Source: DASPPF01 sp032906705 (GTDB lineage Archaea > Thermoproteota > Nitrososphaeria > Nitrososphaerales > Gagatemarchaeaceae). Taken from it: a DNA stretch of 64,000 nt. The stretch lies in contig JAJTZC010000005.1 of the NCBI GenBank assembly GCA_032906705.1, positions 1 to 64,000 on the forward strand, in the 5' to 3' direction. The position numbers and the translations under genes are program-made. Below are positions 41,424 through 49,515 of this stretch, in pieces. Under the pieces are notes generated by a model, which was given only the letters and a program-made list of their open reading frames with translations, made no database searches and was not told the DNA's origin. How positions within the stretch are numbered: the stretch's first letter is position 1; every line of letters begins with the position of its first letter.

Positions 41424-43466
41424 CTACTTCACCTTCAGCTCGCTGATCGCAGAGGCGCCGTGCACGGCCTGCACAGTTATCACATGGGCGCTCCTGTCGA
41501 GCACCGTCATGATCGAGGGCGTTATCACAATGTATTGTGAGGAGCCCCTCATCTTCATCTGAGAAAGGATCATCTTGAACATGGCCTCCCTGTTCCTCGG
41601 GTCCATGTGTATATCGAACTCGTCCATGGCTCTCATGGGCGAGACTATCCTCGCTTGAAGCGAGAGGATGAAGGCCATCAGCGCGACGGAGCGTTCTCCG
41701 CCGCTCTGAGTGAACGGGTCCAGCGTCGTGGCTGCCGAGCCCCTGAACCCGACGTAAAGGTCGAGGCCGGCCTCGTCAATCTCTGCCCCCTCGTCGAACT
41801 TGATGAAACCGGTTGCATCAGCGGCGGATAGAACCGTCTGGTATGGCGGGTCGACAGATTCGACCAGTCGGTTCATCGCTTCGGACCAGACCTTCTTGCG
41901 CGTGCCGAGCTCTGTCAGCATCGCCTTCTTGTTCTCCTGCAGCTGGCCCAGCTTCACCTTCAACTCCTCGATGTTGCCCGTGTAATCGTTGTAGATCTTC
42001 TCCGCGTCGTCTGGTATGTCCTGCATCTTCTGGAGATGGGCAGACACAAGCTTCAGCTCCTCTGACACCTCGTAAGGCTGCCTTTGTGTTTCCACCCGGG
42101 CCCCGCCCCTCTCGAGGTCGGGCTTGATCTTCTCGAGCTCTCCTTTGTACTCTTTCGCGCTTCTCTCCAACTCCCTTAGGTCGGACTCGGTGTTCCTGAT
42201 CCTGAAGGAGAGAACTTCGAACTTTACCCGTAGCGAGATGTAGCTCTCCATCGTTCTCTTGACAAGGTCATCAGTGCGACTGATTTCTGGCTGCAACGAC
42301 GAGACCTCCTTGTCCAGGTCTGACTTCCTCCTGGCTGCGTCCTCCTCGGCGGCCTCTCCCTTCTTGGACATGTAGTCCACCATCTCCCTCAGCCGCTTCG
42401 CGGTTTTCCCAGGGGCGATTCCGAGCAGCTCGTCAACCGACTTCGAGAGCCCCTCAATGTCCTCCCTTTGGCCGCGGTAGGCGACTCGGGTGGCTTCGTC
42501 CTTCGCCCTCTCGCTCTCCGCTCTCACGAGGGAGTAGTACAGCTTGCTCAGCTCGACCTGCTTGTCGAGCAGGGTCTTGTGCGTGCCCTCGGAATCAGCG
42601 GAGACCTCGGTCTGCTGGGACTTCAGGTCCTCCAGTGCCCTGGACTTCCCAGTGATCTTCTCCTCCACCGACTCGAGTGCCTTTGATAGCTTGGCCTCGG
42701 TGCTCCAGAGCAGCTCCTTCTCGAGGAGCACCCTGTGGTCGAGGAGCTTCTTCTTCTCCATGTACCTGTCGTAGATCTGTTTCCAGTACTCCAGCGCCTG
42801 GTTCGCGTTATCGATCAGCTGCAGGAGGGAGCTCTCCTCGCCCACGAGCCCGCTCAGCTCCTGTTCGGCCTGCATGATTCTCTGCCTGTATTCCGAGAAC
42901 CCGACCGCCTCCTCGACCATCCTAAGCCTCTCCTGAGGCGTGACCGCGCCCAGCTCCTCTATCATCCCCTGGTGCATGATGATCAGAAGGTTGTCAGGGT
43001 TGATTCCGAACTCCCTAAGGAGCCTGACGACCTCGCTCTTGTCGATCTCCTTGTAGTCAGCCTCGAACCAGTATGAGCCGTCCTTCCTCAGGTAGCGGCT
43101 CAGCATGAAAGTATCAGATTTTGAGTACGGAATCGGTCTGATGCCATTCCTCGCAGAGTTGTCGAAGACGAGCGAGACTCTGGCGATGTCTTTTCCCCTT
43201 CGTATCAGGTCGGAGAGTTTGCGAGACCGCTCAGTGTAGACCTGGCCGAAGGCGACGGAGATAGCTAGAAGAATCGAGGACTTGCCGGACCCGTTAGGTC
43301 CGACGATGAGGTTGAGCCCGTCCCGAAGCGGAATCCGCGCGTATTCGTAGCTCATGAAGTTCTCGAGGATTATCTCCTTGACATTTGTCTGGTGGAGCTC
43401 CCTCTCCCTTGAGACTTCCTCGGTAATCTTTGCCAATTTTCCTGAATTCGCGACCGTGAGCCGCAT
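41424..43466 (-). CDS. Short SMC6-like ATPase, apparently without a hinge
   Basis: 680 residues. Walker A is GPNGSGKSS (56-64). The Q-loop is LLIIMHQGMIEELG (Gln166). The ABC signature is TQSGGERSVALMAFILSLQ (586-604), and Walker B is SPMRAMDEFDIHMDPRNRE (609-627), followed by SQYIVITPSIMTVL. The stretch SGGERS ... SP(F/M)R..DEFD..MD..NR is characteristic of SMC6/SMC5, not of canonical SMC, Rad50 or RecN. The coiled-coil arms span about 205-335 and 370-530. The tip between them is only about 30 residues (GIAPGK), whereas SMC hinges have about 150. First gene of the operon with the kleisin and KITE genes, divergent from the second helicase. Confidence 0.88.
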   Translation of the reverse strand: MRLTVANSGKLAKITEEVSRERELHQTNVKEIILENFMSYEYARIPLRDGLNLIVGPNGSGKSSILLAISVAFGQVYTERSRKLSDLIRRGKDIARVSLVFDNSARNGIRPIPYSKSDTFMLSRYLRKDGSYWFEADYKEIDKSEVVRLLREFGINPDNLLIIMHQGMIEELGAVTPQERLRMVEEAVGFSEYRQRIMQAEQELSGLVGEESSLLQLIDNANQALEYWKQIYDRYMEKKKLLDHRVLLEKELLWSTEAKLSKALESVEEKITGKSRALEDLKSQQTEVSADSEGTHKTLLDKQVELSKLYYSLVRAESERAKDEATRVAYRGQREDIEGLSKSVDELLGIAPGKTAKRLREMVDYMSKKGEAAEEDAARRKSDLDKEVSSLQPEISRTDDLVKRTMESYISLRVKFEVLSFRIRNTESDLRELERSAKEYKGELEKIKPDLERGGARVETQRQPYEVSEELKLVSAHLQKMQDIPDDAEKIYNDYTGNIEELKVKLGQLQENKKAMLTELGTRKKVWSEAMNRLVESVDPPYQTVLSAADATGFIKFDEGAEIDEAGLDLYVGFRGSAATTLDPFTQSGGERSVALMAFILSLQARIVSPMRAMDEFDIHMDPRNREAMFKMILSQMKMRGSSQYIVITPSIMTVLDRSAHVITVQAVHGASAISELKVK

Positions 43467-43546
43467 TTAGACATTACGCACAAATGCGGTCAGACGAAAA
43501 GTTCGGCGCAAGCGCTTAAATGGTTACGACGCTTCGGCTTTCATTC

Positions 43547-46390
43547 TTGAGCCACCGGGGCGGAGCCGAGCACCTCACCGGCACTGTCAGGAGCTTCTTG
43601 CAGGAGATGGGAATCACCGAGCCGACCCCTCCTCAGGAGCGGGCGTGGCCGCTCGTCTCAGCTGGCGAGAACGTCCTGATAGTGGCGCCCACGGGCTCAG
43701 GGAAGACCGAGGCTGCTGTGCTTCCTCTCCTCGGAAGAATCGCGTCCGACGGTCGCAGGGAGGGCATCTCGCTACTCTACATCACCCCGATGAGGGCACT
43801 GAACAGGGACATGTTGAAGAGGCTGCAGGGCTGGTGCGCCAAGCTGGGCCTCAAGGTCGATATACGCCACGGCGACACTCCCCAGCAGCAACGGACGAAG
43901 CAGTCCGCGCACCCTCCAGATGTGCTTGTGACTACGCCCGAGAGCTTGCAGGCCGTTCTTCCGGGCAGGAGGATGAGGGAGAACCTGAGTCATCTGAAGG
44001 CAGTGGTGATCGATGAGCTTCACAACCTCGTTGAGAGCAAGCGGGGCGTCCAGCTCTGCGTCGGGCTTCAGAGGCTCAGGAAGGTGGCTGGCGAGTTCCA
44101 GCTCGTGGCCCTGTCCGCAACGGTGGGGACGCCCGAGGTGGCTGCCAGTTTCATCTTCGGGGACAGGAAGCACGCGCTCGTGAGAGCGGAGGCCCCCAAG
44201 GAGTTCAGGTATCGGGTAGAGTACCCCGTGCCCGACCCGTCGAACCAGACCGCGGCGAAGGAGGCCTACGCGGCACCGGACCTCGCGGCCAGGTTGGCAA
44301 GGATGGACCAGCTGATCGGAACCCACAACTCCACCCTGGTCTTCGTGAACAGCAGGACGGTCGCAGAGATGCTCGGAGAGAAGCTCTCGAGGCTGAGGAA
44401 GGACGTAGGCGTTCACCACGGATCGCTCCCGAGAGAGGAAAGGGAGAGGGTCGAGCACGCTTTCAAGTCCGGGGAGCTGAAGGCGCTTGTCTGCACATCG
44501 ACCTTGGAGCTTGGAATCGACGTCGGCTCGGTCGACCTGGTTGTTCAGTACATGTCGCCGAGGCAGGTCACTGCCTTGGTTCAGAGGGTTGGAAGGAGCG
44601 GGCACAGCCTGGGGAGGGTCTCGGAGGGCGTCGTGGAGACTGTGTCGGCAGATGACATACTCGAATCGGCCTGCAGCGTAGCGGCAGCTGAAAGCGGGAG
44701 GATCGAGCCCACTAGGCCCTATTCGAACAGCCTAGACGTTCTGGCACACCAGGTCGCCGGATACCTGATGGACTTTGAGACCATGGACGCGACCAAGATG
44801 CTGGGCGAAATCAGAACTGCGAGCCCGTTCGCCACGCTCTCGGAAGAAAGCTTCAGGAGGACAGTCGCGTATCTGGCTGAGCTGAGGAAGATCAGGGTCG
44901 ACGGTGACACCCTCTCGAGGACCAGGATGACGAGAGACTACTACTACGAGAACCTCTCAATGATCCCGGACGAGACGAGGTACCTTGTCGTCGACGTGAC
45001 GACCAACCAGATGGTCGGGATACTTGGCGAAGAGTTCGTCATCCTGAGGGCAAAGGTCGGCGTCCACTTCATCTGCAAGGGCAGGGTCTGGCAGATTGAA
45101 CAAGTCGCCGAGGACAGGAAGATCTACGTCACGCCCGTCGACGACCCTTTGGCCGCCCTGCCGGGCTGGGATGGGGAGATGCTCCCGATCCCGTTCGACC
45201 TGGCCCAGGATACAGGAAGGATGCGCAGGGAGATATCCGAGGCGTTGGACAAGGGGGAGGTGGCACTTGCGGGGTTGCTCGAGCGAGTCCATGCCGATTC
45301 GGCCGCAAAGGCGCTCGTCGTAGACGAGATTGCGGAGCAGAAGAAGATGGGCGCGCCCGTACCCTCGGACAATCTGGTCCTCTTCGAGGGGTTCGGCAAG
45401 TACCTCATCGTCCACCTGTGCTTCGGGGAGTCGGTCAACAGGACATTCGCATGTGTCTTCGAAGAGATTCTCTCGAGGCGGGGCCTCGTAAGGCTCTGGT
45501 GGCTCGATGGCTACCGGCTCCTGATGGAGTTGACCGAGGACACCAAGGATCTGGACCTGAACTCGCTCGCGCATGAACTCATGGGGATCGCACCGGATGA
45601 CCTTGAGAGGACCTACGCGGTCGCAGCCCAGAGGAACTTCCCGTTTCCCACCAGGGTAAAGTGGGTTGCCGAGCGGTTCGGGGCCCTGAAGAGGGGGAAG
45701 CTGATTGCCCATCCGAACCTCTGCTCTCTTCCCACGAGGTTCGAGAGGACGCCCATCTACGAGGAGGCACTGCAGGAGACCGGACGCGACCTGATCGACA
45801 TGGAGGGGGGGAAGCAGGTCCTGAAGCTCGTTGCTGCGGGGAAGATTGCGCTGGAGACATTCCAGGCCGGAGACAGGCCGACCCCATTGGCATACAACCT
45901 GCTCTACAGGTACCTGGAGGTGCCCGAGGCCGTGGCTCCCGATTCGCTGGGCAAGTCTTCTTACCAGCGGATGAAGTCGAGCATCTTCCTCACAGATGTG
46001 AGCATGGTCTGCATGAAGTGCGGAAAGGCCCAGGACACCACAATGGTCGGCGACCTGCCAGAGGAGCCGAGATGCGCTTCATGCGGCTCTGGCCTGCTCG
46101 CCCCGTGCTATTGGGGCACTGCGAAGATAACCGGACTGCTGCAAAGAAGGGCGACAGGGAACGAGCTCACAGAGGAGGAGAGGAGCGAGCTCGCAAAGTC
46201 GAGGAGGGGGGCAGACCTTGTCCTCTCGTACGGCAAGAAGGCAGTTGTGGCCCAGACGGTGTACGGCATCGGGCCCCAGACGGCGTCGCGCATTCTCGCG
46301 GAGATGCACGAGGACGATGAGAAATTCTACGCCTCTCTCTTGGAAGCAAAGATACGCTTCGTCACGACCAGACAATTCTGGTCGAACTGA
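43547..46390 (+). CDS. Lhr-type superfamily 2 helicase, copy 2
   Basis: About 947 residues. Motif I is LIVAPTGSGKTEAA, motif II is VVIDELHNL, motif III is LSATVG, motif V is TSTLELGIDVG and motif VI is QRVGRSGHSLGR. Winged-helix and Lhr-core domains follow, with a Cys4 finger CMKCGKAQDT ... CASCG near the C-terminus. A helix-hairpin-like TVYGIGPQTASRILAEMHED sits at the very end, which copy 1 lacks. The TTG at 43547 is preferred over the ATG at 43520 because GCGCTTAAAT at 43510-43519 lies about 30 bp upstream. It diverges from the SMC gene and is followed by a 227-residue unknown protein and a phosphoesterase. Confidence 0.92.
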   Translation: MSHRGGAEHLTGTVRSFLQEMGITEPTPPQERAWPLVSAGENVLIVAPTGSGKTEAAVLPLLGRIASDGRREGISLLYITPMRALNRDMLKRLQGWCAKLGLKVDIRHGDTPQQQRTKQSAHPPDVLVTTPESLQAVLPGRRMRENLSHLKAVVIDELHNLVESKRGVQLCVGLQRLRKVAGEFQLVALSATVGTPEVAASFIFGDRKHALVRAEAPKEFRYRVEYPVPDPSNQTAAKEAYAAPDLAARLARMDQLIGTHNSTLVFVNSRTVAEMLGEKLSRLRKDVGVHHGSLPREERERVEHAFKSGELKALVCTSTLELGIDVGSVDLVVQYMSPRQVTALVQRVGRSGHSLGRVSEGVVETVSADDILESACSVAAAESGRIEPTRPYSNSLDVLAHQVAGYLMDFETMDATKMLGEIRTASPFATLSEESFRRTVAYLAELRKIRVDGDTLSRTRMTRDYYYENLSMIPDETRYLVVDVTTNQMVGILGEEFVILRAKVGVHFICKGRVWQIEQVAEDRKIYVTPVDDPLAALPGWDGEMLPIPFDLAQDTGRMRREISEALDKGEVALAGLLERVHADSAAKALVVDEIAEQKKMGAPVPSDNLVLFEGFGKYLIVHLCFGESVNRTFACVFEEILSRRGLVRLWWLDGYRLLMELTEDTKDLDLNSLAHELMGIAPDDLERTYAVAAQRNFPFPTRVKWVAERFGALKRGKLIAHPNLCSLPTRFERTPIYEEALQETGRDLIDMEGGKQVLKLVAAGKIALETFQAGDRPTPLAYNLLYRYLEVPEAVAPDSLGKSSYQRMKSSIFLTDVSMVCMKCGKAQDTTMVGDLPEEPRCASCGSGLLAPCYWGTAKITGLLQRRATGNELTEEERSELAKSRRGADLVLSYGKKAVVAQTVYGIGPQTASRILAEMHEDDEKFYASLLEAKIRFVTTRQFWSN

Positions 46391-46431
46391 CCTGAAAATC
46401 ATTTAACGAGCGGATATCGGGGCAGTTCAGA

Positions 46432-47115
46432 TTGGTCCTGGCTGGCAAGGTGTTTCTCGTCAGGGAGAACTATGAGATGGACCTCCTCGCAGAGAAGTTG
46501 AAGGCCTTCAGGCTGGAGACTGAGACGAGCGTGGAGGAGCAGTCCTTCAAGCTGATCTCCGAGATAAGGAACCTCACAGCGGGGAAGAACAGCCTCGAGG
46601 GCACCTTCTCGTTCGACACCGTATTTGTCGTGAGACACAGGGAGAAGGCCGTGCCCGTCCCCAGGACTTACGAGGCGGCATTCACGTTCGACGTCTTCAA
46701 GGGTAGGCTCTTCCTGATAGTGTACGACAAGAAGAACAGGGCCAACAACATTGCCAACGAGATAAGCAAGGCGGTCTTCCTAAGCCTGGGCCAGGTAGTG
46801 GAGGCAAGGATTGAGCCCGAGGTCCTGAAGAAGTTCCACGAAGCGAACTTCGATGATACGAAGATCATCTTCTTCGACCAGGTCGACATTCCAAACATCA
46901 ACAAGCTGTCGCTCTACGGTTCTGCGCTCGGCGTCACCGGGCTATACAATGAGTACCTCGAGCATGGGAAGCTGTGGTACGCGGTGATCAGGTCGAAGAA
47001 GTACGGCTACGTCGTCGGCGTGACGAGGAACGCAGTTGTCACGGTTTTCAGCAGGCTGGAACTCCCCGAGTTCAAAACCTACATTAGGGGAGAGATAGTT
47101 CCGCTGATTGCCTGA
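46432..47115 (+). CDS. Unknown protein downstream of Lhr helicase
   Basis: 227 residues, soluble, mixed alpha/beta. Visible stretches are GTFSFDTVFVVRHREKAVPV, TYEAAFTFDVFKGRLFLIVY, KNRANNIANEISKAVFLSLG and a C-terminal IRSKKYGYVVGVTRNAVVTV. No domain recognised. The N-terminal segment up to EIRNLTAG is helical. TTG start about 30 bp below AAATCATTTAAC at about 46395-46406. It ends 2 bases before the phosphoesterase gene, so the pair is an operon that follows the helicase. A role in the same pathway is inference from context. Confidence 0.65.
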   Translation: MVLAGKVFLVRENYEMDLLAEKLKAFRLETETSVEEQSFKLISEIRNLTAGKNSLEGTFSFDTVFVVRHREKAVPVPRTYEAAFTFDVFKGRLFLIVYDKKNRANNIANEISKAVFLSLGQVVEARIEPEVLKKFHEANFDDTKIIFFDQVDIPNINKLSLYGSALGVTGLYNEYLEHGKLWYAVIRSKKYGYVVGVTRNAVVTVFSRLELPEFKTYIRGEIVPLIA

Positions 47116-47117
47116 CT

Positions 47118-47876
47118 TTGCTAAAGATAGTACCAGGCGAAGCGGCCCTCATCTTCTCCGATTCTTCCGAGTCTTCGCTGCTCATCTCGGACCTGCACCT
47201 TGGTCTGGAAAAGGAGATGGCCAGGAAAGGGTTCAGAATCCCGTCCTACACCATGAAGATGGTGGAGAGGATACGGAACATTGCCGAAGTTCACAGATGT
47301 GACAGAATCGTGATCCTCGGCGACGTCAAGCATTCGGTCGGCAGGGTCGAAGACATCGACTGGGGGGTGATTCCTTGGTTCTTCGAGACGATGCTCGACC
47401 TGTTCCCCGCTGTCGAGGTGGTTCCCGGAAACCACGACGCGAAGATAAGGACAGTGTTACCACAGAGGGTCATCCTGCACGGTTCGGATGGTGCGATCAT
47501 AGGGCATGGGAGGACCAAGGTAGGGGTAGCTCACGGTCACGCCTGGCCTTCTGAGAAGGCGATAGCGACACGGAACCTAGTCATCGGCCACTCTCACTTT
47601 ACCTACGAGATGAGGGACAATCTGGGGACTAGGTCTAGGGAGTCCGTTTGGGTCTTTGCGAAGTATGACGTCGCCGAGATGAATGAAAGGGCGGGATACG
47701 TGCCGAGGAAGGACGGAGAGGGGGAGCTGAGGGTCATGCCTCCCTTCAACAGGATGGTGGGCGGCCAGCCAATCAACAGGAAGAAGTCGTTCGAGTTCGG
47801 CCCTGTTCTGTCTTCGGGGGCGATAAGCTTGGAGAAGGCGGATATCTTCCTGCTTGACGGAACGCGGGTCTCCTAA
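47118..47876 (+). CDS. Calcineurin-like metallophosphoesterase (COG1407 type)
   Basis: 252 residues with the full di-metal motif set: LLISDLHLGLEKEM, VILGDVKHSVG, VVPGNHDAKI, VAHGHAWPS and VIGHSHFTYE. The GDVKH variant and overall length fit the archaeal ICC-like COG1407 group. Members are often encoded beside Lhr-type helicases, and in bacteria similar enzymes act as nucleases in DNA-repair clusters. The substrate is unproven. TTG start just after the preceding stop; the end is convergent with the thioredoxin gene. Confidence 0.9.
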   Translation: MLKIVPGEAALIFSDSSESSLLISDLHLGLEKEMARKGFRIPSYTMKMVERIRNIAEVHRCDRIVILGDVKHSVGRVEDIDWGVIPWFFETMLDLFPAVEVVPGNHDAKIRTVLPQRVILHGSDGAIIGHGRTKVGVAHGHAWPSEKAIATRNLVIGHSHFTYEMRDNLGTRSRESVWVFAKYDVAEMNERAGYVPRKDGEGELRVMPPFNRMVGGQPINRKKSFEFGPVLSSGAISLEKADIFLLDGTRVS

Positions 47877-48226
47877 CCCTGGTGCCCGTTCAGGGAATGC
47901 CCTATCATCTGTTCGAGCGAAGCCTCGCCAACTGCTCCGATGACCGCGTCCATTGGCTCTCCTTTCTTGAACAGCATGAACGTCGGAATGGAGAAGACTT
48001 GATACTTGGATGAGAGGTTCATCTCCTCGTCCACGTTCACCTTTCCGAAGACGACCTTCCCCGCGTACTTCGTTGCGAGCTTCTCGACGACAGGCTCCAT
48101 TATCCTGCACGGTCCGCACCAGACGGCCCAGAAGTCAACAAACAAGGGCTTGTCGGCCGAGCTGTAGCTCTCAAAGTTTTCGTCAGACAGTCTTACAGTT
48201 AGACTCTGTTTGGATTCGATAGACAT
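47873..48226 (-). CDS. trxA: Thioredoxin
   Basis: 117 residues from MSIESKQSLTVRLSDENF. It has the active site VDFWAVWCGPCRIMEPVVEK, KVNVDEEMNLSSKYQVFSIP and the cis-Pro strand FSIPTFMLFKKGEP, a standard thioredoxin. The open frame to 48418 overlaps the Nudix gene and is rejected. The TATA-like CTTAAATAC lies about 30 bp upstream and is shared with the Nudix gene. Confidence 0.93.
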   Translation of the reverse strand: MSIESKQSLTVRLSDENFESYSSADKPLFVDFWAVWCGPCRIMEPVVEKLATKYAGKVVFGKVNVDEEMNLSSKYQVFSIPTFMLFKKGEPMDAVIGAVGEASLEQMIGHSLNGHQG

Positions 48227-48251
48227 TTCGACTCCCGGAGGGGTGTAATGC

Positions 48252-48260
48252 GTATTTAAG
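48252..48260. promoter_or_regulatory. Shared bidirectional TATA element
   Basis: GTATTTAAG reads as a TATA box on both strands (CTTAAATAC in reverse). It lies 30 bp from the thioredoxin start on the left and 28-36 bp from the Nudix start on the right. Both genes would then have leaderless mRNAs driven by one TBP site. Confidence 0.55.
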
Positions 48261-48287
48261 ATTGCAAGAATTGCTTTCGACGCCCCG

Positions 48288-48836
48288 ATGAGCCTCGGAA
48301 TCCTGCCGGAGTTGAAAAGAAAACTAGAGTTCAGGCAGCCGGCCGTCGAGCAAACCAAGCTCGCGGGTGTCTCCGTCATCATCGACAAACGTCCCGAGCC
48401 GCGGATGTTCCTGATCAAGCGAGCAGAGCGGCAAGGCGACCCGTGGTCTGGTCAGGTCGCCTTTCCTGGAGGGAAGATGAAAGAAGGAGACCGGACGGCC
48501 AGGCAGACCGCGGTGCGGGAGACGATTGAGGAGGCGGGTGTGGACCTGGCCAGGCACGCGGACTTCCTTGGCTATTTTGGCTCCTTCCGGACGCACACGG
48601 GCAACATGGAGGTGATACCTTCGGTGTTTCATCTAAAGGGCGAAGTGAAGGTCATGCCCAATGAAGAGGTCTCGAGCTATAGATGGGTCGGCCTGGACGA
48701 ATTCCTCGCCCCGCGATCGAGGTCAACGTATCGTGTTGAAGCGGACGGGGTGGCCCTGAATGTGCCTGCCTACGCCTTGGGAGACTACGTCGTCTGGGGC
48801 CTTACCCAGAGAATCATCTCCTCCCTTCTCGGGTGA
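48288..48836 (+). CDS. Nudix hydrolase, probable CoA diphosphatase type
   Basis: 182 residues. The Nudix box GKMKEGDRTARQTAVRETIEEAG (first Gly in PGGK) is preceded by SGQVAFPGG, the CoA-pyrophosphatase-type lead-in (NUDT7/8, YeaB). RMFLIKRAERQGDPWSGQVA matches the LLTKRS segment of that group. It would hydrolyse CoA or related dinucleotides; the assignment by motif is moderate. ATG about 30 bp below the shared TATA element. Confidence 0.85.
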   Translation: MSLGILPELKRKLEFRQPAVEQTKLAGVSVIIDKRPEPRMFLIKRAERQGDPWSGQVAFPGGKMKEGDRTARQTAVRETIEEAGVDLARHADFLGYFGSFRTHTGNMEVIPSVFHLKGEVKVMPNEEVSSYRWVGLDEFLAPRSRSTYRVEADGVALNVPAYALGDYVVWGLTQRIISSLLG

Positions 48837-48918
48837 ACCTTATGCCGACTCGATGTAGGGGCGAAAGGCGCTTAGGGCCTTCGGATTGTCCCGGAAGTCT
48901 CTTTCTAAGCGGCTAATC

Positions 48919-49416
48919 CTAGTGTTGTCCTTGCAGCAGCTCGCCCCTGGCGACCCTGAGCCTGTTGACTTCGCCATGTTCCCAGGGGAAGACGATCCAT
49001 TTCTCGACCACTTCTAGGTAGTAATCCGGCTCGGTCTTGCTCCAGGGCTTCTTGAACAGGACCGCGGTCTTCAGGGCGCGCGGCTTCTGACTCTTGAGGA
49101 ACCCGGCTACGGTATTCATTGTATCGCCCTGATCGACCAAATCGTCCACCAGTAGGACATTCTTCCCGCTCACAGTTTCGGTTAGTGTTGAGAGGATCCT
49201 AGGGGGGTTCCTTTCAGCGATGCCGTTGTAGGATTTCACGTTGATTATGTCGATCTTGACATCGAGGTGGTCGGAGACGACCATAGCGACAGGTATCCCA
49301 CCCCGAGCGATTCCGACAATCAGGTCGAACTTCTGTTCTTTTGACCGGATCTTCTCAGCTAGCGCGTCAGCTAGGTTCCCGTATTCCGTCCATGAGATGT
49401 AACGGAACTCCGTCAT
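48919..49416 (-). CDS. Phosphoribosyltransferase
   Basis: 165 residues from MTEFRYISWTEYGN. The PRPP loop is KNVLLVDDLVDQGDTMNTV, with an upstream FDLIVGIARGGIPVAMVVSD (pyrophosphate loop) and the C-terminal hood WIVFPWEHGE. Resembles archaeal xanthine/guanine or hypoxanthine phosphoribosyltransferases (COG2236). The base salvaged is not certain. The start is leaderless, about 27 bp below GGTTATTACC. Confidence 0.88.
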   Translation of the reverse strand: MTEFRYISWTEYGNLADALAEKIRSKEQKFDLIVGIARGGIPVAMVVSDHLDVKIDIINVKSYNGIAERNPPRILSTLTETVSGKNVLLVDDLVDQGDTMNTVAGFLKSQKPRALKTAVLFKKPWSKTEPDYYLEVVEKWIVFPWEHGEVNRLRVARGELLQGQH

Positions 49417-49515
49417 TGGCTGGACCAGCACGCAGTTGGTAATAACCGTTAGAGCATCGCTTGCGCGTTTGTGCAAATGAGCTCGCCCTTCTCAAGCCTG
49501 GAGCCGTGTTGGTGG

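Noticed and set aside
37269..47876. Wadjet/MukBEF or other known anti-plasmid SMC defence system
   Set aside because: No JetD-type topoisomerase-like nuclease is present. The SMC head motif is SMC6-like rather than MukB/JetC-like, and the KITE fits MAGE better than JetB/MukE. It remains the nearest known functional analogy.
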